From Lentisphaeria bacterium (lineage in GTDB: Bacteria > Verrucomicrobiota > Lentisphaeria > Victivallales > Victivallaceae), in assembly GCA_018265615.1 (NCBI GenBank), contig JABLYX010000001.1, positions 165,856 through 229,855 on the forward strand: a stretch of 64,000 bases of DNA, given 5' to 3'. The notes below the pieces were generated by a model that had not been told where the DNA came from, searched no databases, and was given only the letters and a program-made list of their open reading frames with translations. Each line of letters begins with the position of its first letter. Within the stretch, counting starts at the first letter, position 1. The position numbers and the translations under genes are program-made. Below, in pieces: positions 26,481 through 35,235 of this stretch.

Positions 26481-28376
26481 TCAGGCCTGTTCCGCCGCCG
26501 CGTCCGGGGCGGCGCGTTCCCGCTTCGCTTTCCGCCGGCCATGGAAGAGCAGCCAGCCGCCGAGCGCGGAGATCATGCCGCCGCAGCCGGCGATCGCGAT
26601 AATTCCGCCGGGCGCATTGTCGAAAATCAGCAGCGCAAGGATCGAAATTCCGTAAACGAGGCAGAGTTTGCCGATCACGTCGAACTGCCGGGCGTCGCTG
26701 TTATACGCTTCGTTCGACCCTTCGACGGCCGGGTCGATCGGGCGGTTCATTTCGTCGAAGAAGCTCCTGACCCGCGCCTCATCCTCCGCGCGGCGCGGCT
26801 TCGCCAGCAGCAGCGAGAAGTAGAACCAGAGGATGCAGATTCCGATCAGGATTCCGGTGGTCAGCGCGAGCTTCAGGTCATTCAATTCATTGTCGCTCAG
26901 GCTGAAGTTCGCGAACCATGCCGCGAGGTTCTCCTTGTCGAGCAGGAATACGAGCAGGATCGAAGTCGCGAACCCGACCGCGAGCGTGCTCCAGGCGGAC
27001 CAGTCCGGCGCCTTGCGGTGGAACATGCCCAGCATCAGCGGAACCGCCTGCGGGATGCCGGTGCTCGTCGCCGCAATCAGCACAAGTTCATACAGCGGCA
27101 GCGTCTTCAGCGTCGAGAAGAAGATCGCCACAAGCGCGTACAGGACGCCGAGCACGACCGTGAACACGCGCCCGAGCCGCACCTGGCGCTCTTCCGTCGC
27201 GTTCGGATTCACCAGCGGCAGGTAGATGTTGCGGATGATCGAGCCGGAGGTCGCGTTGAGCCCGGAATTCATGCTGGTCAGCGTTGCGGCGAAAATCGCG
27301 CAGACAAGCAGCCCGAGCAGCCCCTGCGGCAACACCATGCCGGCGATCTGGATATAGGAGGCCTCCTGTGCATTCGCGAGCTTCGGGAACGCCTCCTGCA
27401 GCTCCGGCAGTGAAATCAGTACCGCGCATGCGAGCGCCGGGATCATGAAAATCAGCGTATGCGGAATCGCCGCGAGCCATGCGATCGCGCTGATCCTGCG
27501 CGCGTCGCGCCCGGTCTTCACGAAGACGAACTTCGCGGCTCCCGCGGTCAGGCTGTTCTGCAGGATCGTCTGGTTCAGGATCAACGTCAGCAGATACGGC
27601 ACGAGGATCCACATCCGGCTGACCGAGGTCACGTTGACAAGCTCCGGCTTCTGCATGACCTTCTCGATGAGCCCGGAAATGCCGCCGATGCTCCGACCGG
27701 TTCCGCCGATGTCTCCGCTGTAGAGCACCAGCACCGTCACCGCGACCGAGACGACCACAAGGATCAGCATCTGCACGAAATCCCCCGCCGTCGCGGCCCA
27801 CGAGCCGCCGAGCATCGTCATGATGACGATCACGGCCGAAAGCACGAGGATCAGGAAGACCATGCCGCCGTCGAGCCCCAGCCCCGCACACGCCGCGCCG
27901 AATCGTCCCGCGTTGCACCAGCTGAGCTCCTGCACGAAAACACAGCTCATGAACTGGGCGATCGTGTAGAGGGAAATTCCGCCGAAGAGCACGTTGAACG
28001 GCATCGGCAGCCAGGTGATGATCTGCTCGTTGAGTTTTCCGTAACGGTTGCGGACCGCTTCGTTCCCGGTGATCACGCGCATCTGCCGGAAGCGATGCGC
28101 CGTGAAGAAGACCGTGAACACCGCGCCGAAAAAGTTCGCAACCGTCAGCGTCAGAAAAAAGATTCCGGTCTGATAGATCTTCCCCGCCGCGCCTGTGTAG
28201 GTCCACGCCGAGAAGCCGGTCATGAAGATCGACGCGGCGGCGATCCACCAGGTCATGTTGCCGCCGCCGCGGAAGAAATCGCTGGCGTTCCGGTTGAACG
28301 ACTTGAACACCGGCCCGAGCGCCAGCATGAACAGCAGATAGAAGCCGATTACCAGGTAATCCGAAGTTTGAAGCAT
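26481..28376 (-). CDS. Sodium:solute symporter (SSS family)
   Basis: This 631-aa inner-membrane protein has about 13-14 hydrophobic helices, the G-A-A-G-K-I-Y-Q-T-G region near helix 2 and the A-T-L-T-S-M-N-S-G-L-N-A-T-S-G segment at the Na+ site of SSS symporters, ending in a hydrophobic helix and a basic Ala-rich tail. It should import a sugar or oligosaccharide with sodium. GGAG lies 9 bp before the ATG. Its place between the exported proteins and araBDA makes L-arabinose or an arabino-oligosaccharide the likely cargo, which is an inference from context. Confidence 0.88.
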   Translation of the reverse strand: MLQTSDYLVIGFYLLFMLALGPVFKSFNRNASDFFRGGGNMTWWIAAASIFMTGFSAWTYTGAAGKIYQTGIFFLTLTVANFFGAVFTVFFTAHRFRQMRVITGNEAVRNRYGKLNEQIITWLPMPFNVLFGGISLYTIAQFMSCVFVQELSWCNAGRFGAACAGLGLDGGMVFLILVLSAVIVIMTMLGGSWAATAGDFVQMLILVVVSVAVTVLVLYSGDIGGTGRSIGGISGLIEKVMQKPELVNVTSVSRMWILVPYLLTLILNQTILQNSLTAGAAKFVFVKTGRDARRISAIAWLAAIPHTLIFMIPALACAVLISLPELQEAFPKLANAQEASYIQIAGMVLPQGLLGLLVCAIFAATLTSMNSGLNATSGSIIRNIYLPLVNPNATEERQVRLGRVFTVVLGVLYALVAIFFSTLKTLPLYELVLIAATSTGIPQAVPLMLGMFHRKAPDWSAWSTLAVGFATSILLVFLLDKENLAAWFANFSLSDNELNDLKLALTTGILIGICILWFYFSLLLAKPRRAEDEARVRSFFDEMNRPIDPAVEGSNEAYNSDARQFDVIGKLCLVYGISILALLIFDNAPGGIIAIAGCGGMISALGGWLLFHGRRKAKRERAAPDAAAEQA

Positions 28377-28412
28377 ATCACAGGTCTCCGCAATCCGGCC
28401 GCAGCTTCCGCC

Positions 28413-28439
28413 GTCCGCCCCTCCCGAGCGGGGGCGGAC
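28413..28439 (-). terminator. GC-rich stem-loop upstream of the symporter
   Basis: GTCCGCCCC (28413-28421) pairs with GGGGCGGAC (28431-28439), between the 767-aa exported-protein gene and the symporter gene. No U-tract follows on the minus strand, so an mRNA processing or stabilising element is as likely as a terminator. Confidence 0.3.
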
Positions 28440-28468
28440 AATGCGGAATGGAGCAAGACAGGCTGTTG

Positions 28469-30772
28469 TTATTGAACTTGTTTCAGGACGGCCGTGCTCA
28501 TCGGCCCGACCTCGACGGTTTCACCGGGTTTGAACGTTCTGCCGGTGGGCAGCTGCCGGTAGGAGAGCTTTCCCTCCGGAATGGTCAGCTTGAAGATCCT
28601 GCCCGCCGTGGTGTTCTGCCCGACGAGGTACGGCCCGTATGCGAGCCGGTAGAAGTCGCCGCGTCCGGCGTACGGACTCTCCTGCCCCGGCTTGAAGCTG
28701 ACGCCGTCCGGGATCCACGCGATCGGCAGCGTTTCGCCGACGTGGACCGAGTCGCGTTTGTCGGGGTAGGTGAGCCCGCCGGTCGCGAATCCGAAGTTCG
28801 TCCAGTTCCGCCGCAGGAAAGTCATGCCGGAGGGGCGGAATTCGATCTCCTGCCGGACTGTCGCGATACGCTCCAACGCCGGCGTGATATGGTGGATCCG
28901 GGCGAGGAAATTGATGCCGTGCCGCGCCCTCCAGTAGAGCGATGCGTAGAGGATCTCCTTACCATCCTTCACGGCGATCACGCCGTTCTCTTCATCGCTG
29001 AAGACGAAATCCGGCTCTCCCTCGCTCATCGGCATGCGGGAGGAGCTCGCCGGCTGCTTTTTCAGGAGCTTGTACTGCTCCGGCGTATGCAGCAGCCCGA
29101 AGGTCACGCGGAACCCGCCCTCCTTCAGCTGGTGCTCGACCGACGGGAAGAACTGGCGCTGGCCGAACATCTGCCGGACGAGCCCGACCGCATACGGATC
29201 GAGCGTCGCGGCAGTCGCCTGCAGCACGGAGGCGTCCCGGCTCGGCCGCTGCGCATAGGTCACATCGCCGGGGAACGTCGTATCGCGCCAGCCGATGACG
29301 GTCTCCATGCGCATGACGGGGTTGCTCTGCGCATCCACCGTCGGATAGCGGAAAAAGCTGCGGGCGCGGATCATTTTTGAAAGCGCTTCGCGAATCCTCC
29401 GGTCGCCGGGCTGATCCGGGGACGGACGGGTCGCGTTGTAGATCGCGGTCACCCAGTCGAGGACTTCGCCGTAGACGCCGACGTAGCCGAGCTCCTTCGT
29501 CAATGACTTCGCGGTCAGCTGCCGATACTCTTTCCCGAGCGGCCAGGTCGGCCCGCCCTTCGCATCGACCGGACCGGACCACGGTTCGAGCCCGACCGAC
29601 TCATACAGGAATCCGAGCGTCCGGTCGGGCGGCAGCCCCTTCGAAGGATCGAGCAGCCGAAGCGCGCGGTTGTTCAGGTACAGGTTCAGGTCGATGATCA
29701 TCGACTGGTTCGTGTATTGGCGGCGATAGGCCGACAGGTGCCTGACCCCGGCCTCGAGCATCCCGGCCCATGCCTTGCGCCGCACGACCGGTTTTCCGTC
29801 GCAATCCTTGATCTCCTTATCGAGATACGGTTCGAACTCCTTCCACAGGAGGCGGATCACATCTCCGGCAGGACCGAAGCCGAACCAGTCCGGATTGTAA
29901 GTGGAACGGTCGTCGCGGGCTAGCTTCGGATTCCCGCTGTAGCGCAGAAAGTATCCGTCGATGCCGTCGACCAGCTTCTTTACGATTTCAGGGTTCCGGT
30001 AAGCCTTCGTCCATTCGACGGAATACGCCTGCGCGGCCATCTGCATATGCATCTGGCTGCGGAACGTCCAGTTCGGCTTGAGCCAGTTGCCGATCTCGCG
30101 GTTCACGCGCTCCTCGAGCGCATCGAAAGACTCCTTCTCCGGCTTCGGCGGAATCGGCTCCGGCGGCACACCCTGCTTCTCGTCGGCGGGCGGAACGAAG
30201 AAGCCGTCGTCGTGGACATAAAAACGATAGACGCCGCGGCTCGGAGTCGTCATATCTTTCTGGTATTGCTCGAAGTCGCGGCCGTATCCCCAGATGCGCC
30301 CGGTCGCGGCGATCTCGAACTCCACCCGGTCTTTGCGGTAGGTCGCGGACATCGGAATCGGGACAGTCACGTAATAGAAGCGGCCCGGGACCGCCGGGGC
30401 GCTGCTGCCGTGGTCGAGGATATCGACGTCTCCGAGGTGACGGTAGCCGACCTGTTTGCCGTCGATATAGAGAATCAGCAGATTTTCGTTCACGTCGCCG
30501 CCCCAGAACTTCACCGTGACATAATTCGGCTTCTGCGGATTCACGCGCATTTTGAATTTCATGTTGCCGCCCTGCCACGATACCGGCTCCTGCGGCAGGA
30601 GTTCACGGGCCGTCTCTCCGAGGGCGGCCTCCTCCAGCGCGCGGGTGTCTTTGCCGAGAAAGCCGTGGCTGCGCTCGGATCCTTTTTCGCCGAACTGGAT
30701 CGAGTCGAAGATTGCGGCCTGCGCGGCCGCCGCGGCGAACACCGCCACCGCGATTGTCAGAAAGAATTTCAT
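28469..30772 (-). CDS. Large exported protein, putative glycan-active enzyme of unknown family
   Basis: The 767-aa protein starts with a clear signal peptide (MKFFLTIAVAVFAAAAAQA), with AGGAG upstream. An N-terminal beta-sandwich (about 20-200, with N-Y-V-T-V-K-F-W-G-G-D and I-D-G-K-Q-V-G-Y-R-H-L-G) is followed by a Pro-rich linker near 205-220 and a helical region with repeated W/Y-rich segments (about 220-500), then a C-terminal beta region from about 530. This plan resembles (alpha/alpha)6-toroid polysaccharide lyases or hydrolases, but I see no diagnostic catalytic motif. It sits 14 bp after the 730-aa exported-protein gene and upstream of the symporter and araBDA, so it probably helps to dismantle an arabinose-containing glycan. 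Confidence 0.55.
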   Translation of the reverse strand: MKFFLTIAVAVFAAAAAQAAIFDSIQFGEKGSERSHGFLGKDTRALEEAALGETARELLPQEPVSWQGGNMKFKMRVNPQKPNYVTVKFWGGDVNENLLILYIDGKQVGYRHLGDVDILDHGSSAPAVPGRFYYVTVPIPMSATYRKDRVEFEIAATGRIWGYGRDFEQYQKDMTTPSRGVYRFYVHDDGFFVPPADEKQGVPPEPIPPKPEKESFDALEERVNREIGNWLKPNWTFRSQMHMQMAAQAYSVEWTKAYRNPEIVKKLVDGIDGYFLRYSGNPKLARDDRSTYNPDWFGFGPAGDVIRLLWKEFEPYLDKEIKDCDGKPVVRRKAWAGMLEAGVRHLSAYRRQYTNQSMIIDLNLYLNNRALRLLDPSKGLPPDRTLGFLYESVGLEPWSGPVDAKGGPTWPLGKEYRQLTAKSLTKELGYVGVYGEVLDWVTAIYNATRPSPDQPGDRRIREALSKMIRARSFFRYPTVDAQSNPVMRMETVIGWRDTTFPGDVTYAQRPSRDASVLQATAATLDPYAVGLVRQMFGQRQFFPSVEHQLKEGGFRVTFGLLHTPEQYKLLKKQPASSSRMPMSEGEPDFVFSDEENGVIAVKDGKEILYASLYWRARHGINFLARIHHITPALERIATVRQEIEFRPSGMTFLRRNWTNFGFATGGLTYPDKRDSVHVGETLPIAWIPDGVSFKPGQESPYAGRGDFYRLAYGPYLVGQNTTAGRIFKLTIPEGKLSYRQLPTGRTFKPGETVEVGPMSTAVLKQVQ

Positions 30773-30786
30773 ACGGAGACTCCTGC

Positions 30787-32979
30787 CTATTTGATTATAT
30801 GGAATTTACGCTTCACCGGCTCCGCGCTCTGAAGCTGCGGCGCGCCTGCATTGCCGTACTGCCACGCGACGACCGAGACTTCGACCGGATATTCCGCATT
30901 CGCGGGAACATCCGTGAAGATCAGCTCACCATCCTTCAGGTAAGCGGGGCCGTACTCGACATAATATTCAACCGGCATGCCGGTATTTGCCCTGGCGTTG
31001 AGCCGGAGCGACTTCGTCCCGGCTTTCCGGTCCGGAATTTCCGGGAAGTCGATCCGCTGCGCGATCCCTTTTTCGTTGCGGCGAGGGATCACCATGACCG
31101 ACTGCTGCACGATCCGGCGGTGCGTCCCGTCGCCCGGATAAACCGCCAGCATATAGATTTCACCCGTGCGGCGGCTCGGCGTGAACCCGAAGCGGTAGAA
31201 GCGGACTGCGACCGTTCCGGGCCCGGTTGCGACTACGGGGCCGCAGATCGGCACGATCGCGATCCGTCCGGGATCGTTCCCTGGCTCGACCGCCGCGCCG
31301 GCCTTCCTGCCGCTCCACCCTTCCGCGCGTCCCGCCGGAACCCGGTCGAGAAACACGGCGTCCAGCTTCATGGAAAGGCCGTCCGCGCCGGGTTTGAACG
31401 CCGGATGAACCTGCGCATGCGTGCGGCGGTCCTCAAGCAGCCTGCCGTCCTGTCGGTACCCGAGCAGGGGGACTTGCCTGCCGCGATAGCGGCTCTGGTA
31501 CGCCTCAAGCTTTTCCGCGAATTCACGGTCGAACGCCCAGACGCCCTCCCGGCCTTTGAATTCCGCGAACGGAGCCGCGGGGGCCATGGGGCCGCGTTCG
31601 CCGCGCCACCGGTCGAGCAGCCAGCCCGAAGCCGCGTCGACCGGCTTCAGGCCATCTTCGCCATTGCGCGCCCGGTCGGCCTTTTCCAGAAAATACCCGA
31701 GGAAGCCGATGATGTCGTCATTGATGTCGAAGTGGCCGGAACCGGGGTCGGAGACCATCATGACCGCGAGCCCGGGATATTCCGCCCGGAACTTCGCCCC
31801 CCTGTCATTGCGGGCGGCCCAGGAGTATTCGCCGTTGCGGGTCAGCATCGGGATCCCCTTCAGGCTGCGCAGCTCTTCCGGCCCCATCTGCGCGTCCTGG
31901 TTCGCGAACGTGCCGTCGTAGGAGATTCCGGCGAGTGCGCGTTCCGGCTTCCATGCCGCGAGCTGCCACGGGAAATTCGCCATGGCGGAGTGGCCGAGCC
32001 CGACGAACGGCGCTGACGCCAGTTCCCCGTAGCCGGAGAGTTTTCCGAGATCCGAGAAGAGGTTCTCCACCACCCTGCCCTGCTCCGGATTTTTGAAATC
32101 GAACTCCGCGCCGAACAGCGACGGCGCGATCCAGATGCATGCGTAATCGAGCTTCCGCAGCGTTTCGCGGAACGCCGGATGCTCCAGGATCGGCAGCTCA
32201 AGCATATTGAACTGGCCGATCACGACGCCGCGCACTTTCGCGGTTTCCGGCGGAATATAGAGGTATGCGACCGGCGGCAGGCCGTTTTCGCTGCTGACGG
32301 CGCCGCGCACCGGCATCGCCCACTGCCAGACCGCCCTGTCGAGCTCCATGCCGAGGAACGGACTCTTCGCGTCTGCCGCCTCCGGGATCGGATCGTACGC
32401 GCCGGAGATCATGCCGCCCCTGAACGCCTCCTTCTCCCGGAACTGCCGGCAATGCAGTTTGCCGTCGATCGAATAGAAAAAGAGCACGAGCTTCTGCTTG
32501 CCGGGAACGGGATCGTCCTTTCCCGCGAGACCGAGCGTCGGGAAATCGAGCCTGACCGGCCGGTTCTCCGCAATGACTCCGCGCATCTTCTCCGTCACAT
32601 TTATAAATTTACCGTGGTCGCCGAACCAGACGCTGCCGAGGGCGAATTCCCGCGAGACCGGCGTATCGGCCGCGACTCCGCCGATTGTGCGTTCCGCCAG
32701 CTCCGCGCTCCGCTCGCCGCCGTCGTTGTCGCGGTATTTCACCACAAGCTTCTTCTGCACGCCCGGAGCGGGGTCCTTCCCCACCATTTTATTGCCGTCG
32801 ATCCAGCCGACATAGAGGCCGTCGTTCACTTTGAGTTTGCGGAACGGTTCCGTCACGTCGGCCCACCGGTCGCCGGCGCCGAACTTCGCGGTAAGCACCT
32901 CGAGGGCGGAGGCGGAAAATACGGCGGCCAGCGAAAAGGCGGCTGCGAAAACGATTTTTCCGAATTCATGCATCATCAT
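30787..32979 (-). CDS. Large exported alpha/beta-hydrolase-like protein
   Basis: The 730-aa protein begins with a signal peptide (about residues 1-25, ending F-S-A-S-A). A duplicated beta region covers roughly 25-200, in which D-G-L-Y-V-G-W-I-D-G-N-K recurs in the first repeat and F-Y-S-I-D-G-K in the second. A central alpha/beta-hydrolase-like domain has the nucleophile elbow VGLGHSAMAN (Ser near residue 329) and SGHFDIND providing a likely His. A C-terminal beta region follows. GGAG lies 13 bp before the first of three tandem ATG codons. The context in the arabinose locus suggests an esterase or deacylase acting on a plant polysaccharide; this is inference. Confidence 0.55.
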   Translation of the reverse strand: MMMHEFGKIVFAAAFSLAAVFSASALEVLTAKFGAGDRWADVTEPFRKLKVNDGLYVGWIDGNKMVGKDPAPGVQKKLVVKYRDNDGGERSAELAERTIGGVAADTPVSREFALGSVWFGDHGKFINVTEKMRGVIAENRPVRLDFPTLGLAGKDDPVPGKQKLVLFFYSIDGKLHCRQFREKEAFRGGMISGAYDPIPEAADAKSPFLGMELDRAVWQWAMPVRGAVSSENGLPPVAYLYIPPETAKVRGVVIGQFNMLELPILEHPAFRETLRKLDYACIWIAPSLFGAEFDFKNPEQGRVVENLFSDLGKLSGYGELASAPFVGLGHSAMANFPWQLAAWKPERALAGISYDGTFANQDAQMGPEELRSLKGIPMLTRNGEYSWAARNDRGAKFRAEYPGLAVMMVSDPGSGHFDINDDIIGFLGYFLEKADRARNGEDGLKPVDAASGWLLDRWRGERGPMAPAAPFAEFKGREGVWAFDREFAEKLEAYQSRYRGRQVPLLGYRQDGRLLEDRRTHAQVHPAFKPGADGLSMKLDAVFLDRVPAGRAEGWSGRKAGAAVEPGNDPGRIAIVPICGPVVATGPGTVAVRFYRFGFTPSRRTGEIYMLAVYPGDGTHRRIVQQSVMVIPRRNEKGIAQRIDFPEIPDRKAGTKSLRLNARANTGMPVEYYVEYGPAYLKDGELIFTDVPANAEYPVEVSVVAWQYGNAGAPQLQSAEPVKRKFHIIK

Positions 32980-33057
32980 TTTTCACCATTTGCTCCGGCG
33001 CCCGGAGGCGCCACACTTCTTTACATTACTGCCGCCGCTCCGACAATTCCAGTTTTC

Positions 33058-33075
33058 CCGGAGAGCAATCTCCGG
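33058..33075. other. Stem-loop between pseudopilin and downstream exported-protein gene
   Basis: CCGGAGA (33058-33064) pairs with TCTCCGG (33069-33075) around a four-base GCAA loop, just past the pseudopilin stop. There is no U-tract on the minus strand; a partial terminator or processing site would let the pilin and enzyme be expressed at different levels. Confidence 0.3.
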
Positions 33076-33086
33076 AAATTTTCCGT

Positions 33087-33854
33087 TCAGTCGTCCGTCC
33101 GGTCCGTCCAGCGCCCCTTCGGATTGTTGTCGGAGGGGTTCGAGGTCAACCCGAGCTTGTTGCTGACCGTCTCCTCCGGGCGCAGCGTCTCGACGTGGCC
33201 GCCGACGAAGAGATAGTTCCAGCGGCTGTTGTGCGCGGAGTTCCCCTCCCCCGCGCCGGACTGCTGATAGGGGCTGATGACGCCGCTGCAGCTCTTGGCC
33301 GAGTTGTAATTGTTCTTCTGGTGGCGGTCGGCAATCAGGATCAGGTGAGAGGGGTTCCGGACCCTATTGGTCTTGGCCGCGCCGAGATACCCTTTGGCGG
33401 GGTCGTCCGCCGAAACGATGCGCCCGTTGGAGCCGAGCCGCGTCGCGCCGCTCGAACCGAGCACCTGCTGCGCGTTGTTATAGGCGTAGGAGCGGACGCC
33501 GCCGAAGCTCTCGGAGGAAGACGCATTGCGCGTGACCGTGTCGGAGGGGCACATGAAGACCCTGGACGCCTGTTTGCCGTTCCCGGCGTCGTTGCCGTCG
33601 CTCCGGCCGAGGTACGGGGCCACGGCGTGGTCCCAGGTCCAATCCTCCTTCTCCAGCAGTCCCGGCAGGAAGTCGCTGTTGCTGTCGGCATAGCCGAGGA
33701 CGCCGTAGCCGACCTGCCGCAGGTTCCCCATGCAGCTTGCGGTGCGTCCGCGCTCGCGCGCCTGGTTCAGGGCGGGGAGCAGCATTCCGGCGAGGATCGC
33801 GATGATGGCGATCACAACCAGGAGCTCGATCAAAGTGAAGTCGCTGCGTTTCAT
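33087..33854 (-). CDS. Prepilin-type N-terminal cleavage/methylation protein (DUF1559-like pseudopilin)
   Basis: From the ATG at 33854 (AAGGAATG upstream; longer in-frame starts overlap the LacI gene) the protein is 255 aa. It starts MKRSDFTLIELLVVIAIIAI, a prepilin leader with the conserved Glu5, followed by A-L-N-Q-A-R-E-R-G-R and a Cys-containing region typical of this family. Near the end is an S-A-H-N-S-R-W-N-Y-L-F-V-G-G-H-V segment, a variant of the H-x9-D-G motif in which the usual D-G reads G-G. It lies 47 bp after the LacI gene and about 107 bp before the exported-protein genes of the arabinose locus. Confidence 0.87.
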   Translation of the reverse strand: MKRSDFTLIELLVVIAIIAILAGMLLPALNQARERGRTASCMGNLRQVGYGVLGYADSNSDFLPGLLEKEDWTWDHAVAPYLGRSDGNDAGNGKQASRVFMCPSDTVTRNASSSESFGGVRSYAYNNAQQVLGSSGATRLGSNGRIVSADDPAKGYLGAAKTNRVRNPSHLILIADRHQKNNYNSAKSCSGVISPYQQSGAGEGNSAHNSRWNYLFVGGHVETLRPEETVSNKLGLTSNPSDNNPKGRWTDRTDD

Positions 33855-33901
33855 TTTCTCATTCCTTACTCTTGAGTCTTCGAGGCTTCTTATCCGGAAC
33901 A

Positions 33902-34933
33902 TCACTCTTCTTCGGCCGGAACCAGCTCCGGCCTGATGAAAATCTCACTGCGGTAGCTGTCACGCTCGCCGTTGACCCGGCGCATCAGGTGTTCGACCGC
34001 CATCTCGCCGATCTGCGCCATCTTGATGTCGATGGTCGCCGGGCGCGGCGAAAGATAGCGGAGCAGCACCTCCTCGGCGTTGCAGCCGATCGAATCGAGC
34101 TTCGCGGTATTGACCCCGAGGGCGCGCAATTCATTGTGCACGCCGAGCATGATGTCGTCCGCGCAGAAGAACGCCCCCGTGATCGCGCCGCGGTCATGCC
34201 TGAAATCGGCGGCAAGCTTGCGGTAGATCCTGACCGGGTCCCCGTCGATGCCGGCCGGAGGCGCAAACACTTCGACCTTCAATCCGAGCTCCGACGCGCG
34301 GCGGCAGAAGCAGTCGACGCGCATGGCGAACGCCGTGTGAGCCGGTTGCGAATTGAACACCGCCACGACACGGTGGCCGCGCTCCGCCAGATAATCGGCG
34401 GCCATCGGCCCCACGGCCCGGTTGTCGTAAAAGACGTGATCGTATTCGTGGTCGGGGTCGGCATGCTCGCGGAAACACCAGACCGCCGGGATGTTCCTCA
34501 GCCGGGACTTCAGCTCGGTCAGCGTCTCCGGGTCGGCGGGAGCGCCGAAGAGGATCACGCCGTCACAGCTGCGCGTTTCAATGCAGTTCGGGATCTCCCC
34601 TTCCGCTCCGACGTGCGCGAGCAGCATCGAAAGCTGACGCCCGATCAGCGAACGCTGGATGCTGCCGATCAGAATCGGCATGGCGGGCCTCTTCAGCATC
34701 TCCTCAGGCGACGCCTCGCCGAGCGACAGGAATGCGACCGTGCCGGTCTTTATGCCGACGCGCTCCGCGGTCTTCGGGCCGGGGCGCCGGACATCCGGCT
34801 GGTAGTTCGAGCGGTCTGCCGCCGCGCGGATCCTGCGGGCGGCCTCCGGCGACACCTTTCCCGGCCGGTTGAAATACCGGGAAACCGTGCTGACGCTGAC
34901 GCCGGCCTCTTTGGCGATATCGACGATTGACAT
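33902..34933 (-). CDS. LacI-family transcriptional regulator
   Basis: A 343-aa repressor-type protein: N-terminal helix-turn-helix IVDIAKEAGVSVSTVSRYFN with the hinge helix region following (about residues 1-60), then a periplasmic-binding-like sensor domain with S-C-D-G-V-I-L-F-G and A-I-T-G-A-F-F-C-A-D-D-I-M-L-G. GGAG precedes the ATG. It is the first gene of the minus-strand cluster with the pseudopilin, exported proteins and arabinose genes, and is divergent from the giant lyase-like gene at 35236. Two palindromes in the 300-bp divergent region are candidate operators. The inducer is probably an arabinose- or uronate-containing sugar, which is a guess. Confidence 0.9.
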   Translation of the reverse strand: MSIVDIAKEAGVSVSTVSRYFNRPGKVSPEAARRIRAAADRSNYQPDVRRPGPKTAERVGIKTGTVAFLSLGEASPEEMLKRPAMPILIGSIQRSLIGRQLSMLLAHVGAEGEIPNCIETRSCDGVILFGAPADPETLTELKSRLRNIPAVWCFREHADPDHEYDHVFYDNRAVGPMAADYLAERGHRVVAVFNSQPAHTAFAMRVDCFCRRASELGLKVEVFAPPAGIDGDPVRIYRKLAADFRHDRGAITGAFFCADDIMLGVHNELRALGVNTAKLDSIGCNAEEVLLRYLSPRPATIDIKMAQIGEMAVEHLMRRVNGERDSYRSEIFIRPELVPAEEE

Positions 34934-34971
34934 TGAAATTTCTCCGTTTCAGTTTGGTTTCTTCGCTATTA

Positions 34972-35000
34972 ATTGTGACACAGACCGGTGCAAATGTCAA
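34972..35000 (-). promoter_or_regulatory. Promoter of the LacI-type gene
   Basis: On the minus strand a perfect TTGACA (complement of 34995-35000) and CACAAT (complement of 34972-34977) are 17 bp apart, 38 bp before the start codon. Confidence 0.6.
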
Positions 35001-35008
35001 TAGTTAAT

Positions 35009-35034
35009 ATGAAAATAATTCAAATAATTTTCAT
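35009..35034. promoter_or_regulatory. Candidate LacI operator 1
   Basis: ATGAAAAT (35009-35016) and ATTTTCAT (35027-35034) form a perfect 8-bp inverted repeat with a 10-bp centre that continues the symmetry in part. It lies just upstream of the -35 of the LacI-type gene. A similar palindrome lies at 35120-35143. Confidence 0.5.
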
Positions 35035-35119
35035 TGAATCAATTCACCACAACTCACATACCGCATAACAAAGCGAACAAATGAGGCCTCTCACGGCCGC
35101 AGGGCAGGATATTGCAACA

Positions 35120-35143
35120 TGAAAATTATCTGATTATTTTTCA
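35120..35143. promoter_or_regulatory. Candidate LacI operator 2
   Basis: TGAAAA (35120-35125) and TTTTCA (35138-35143) are inverted around a 12-bp centre containing TTAT and ATTA. It has the same outer and half-site sequence as the palindrome at 35009-35034 and lies 8 bp upstream of the -35 of the giant lyase gene. Confidence 0.5.
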
Positions 35144-35151
35144 CAAGACTC

Positions 35152-35180
35152 TTGCATTTCGAACCGTTTTGCCCTATAAT
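35152..35180 (+). promoter_or_regulatory. Promoter of the giant lyase gene
   Basis: TTGCAT (35152-35157) and a perfect TATAAT (35175-35180) are separated by 17 bp, leaving a 5' leader of about 50 nt before the start codon. Confidence 0.7.
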
Positions 35181-35235
35181 TAAAGACAAAGACGTGAATA
35201 TGATGCCCCCCCGATACAGAAGGAGACTCCGGAGA

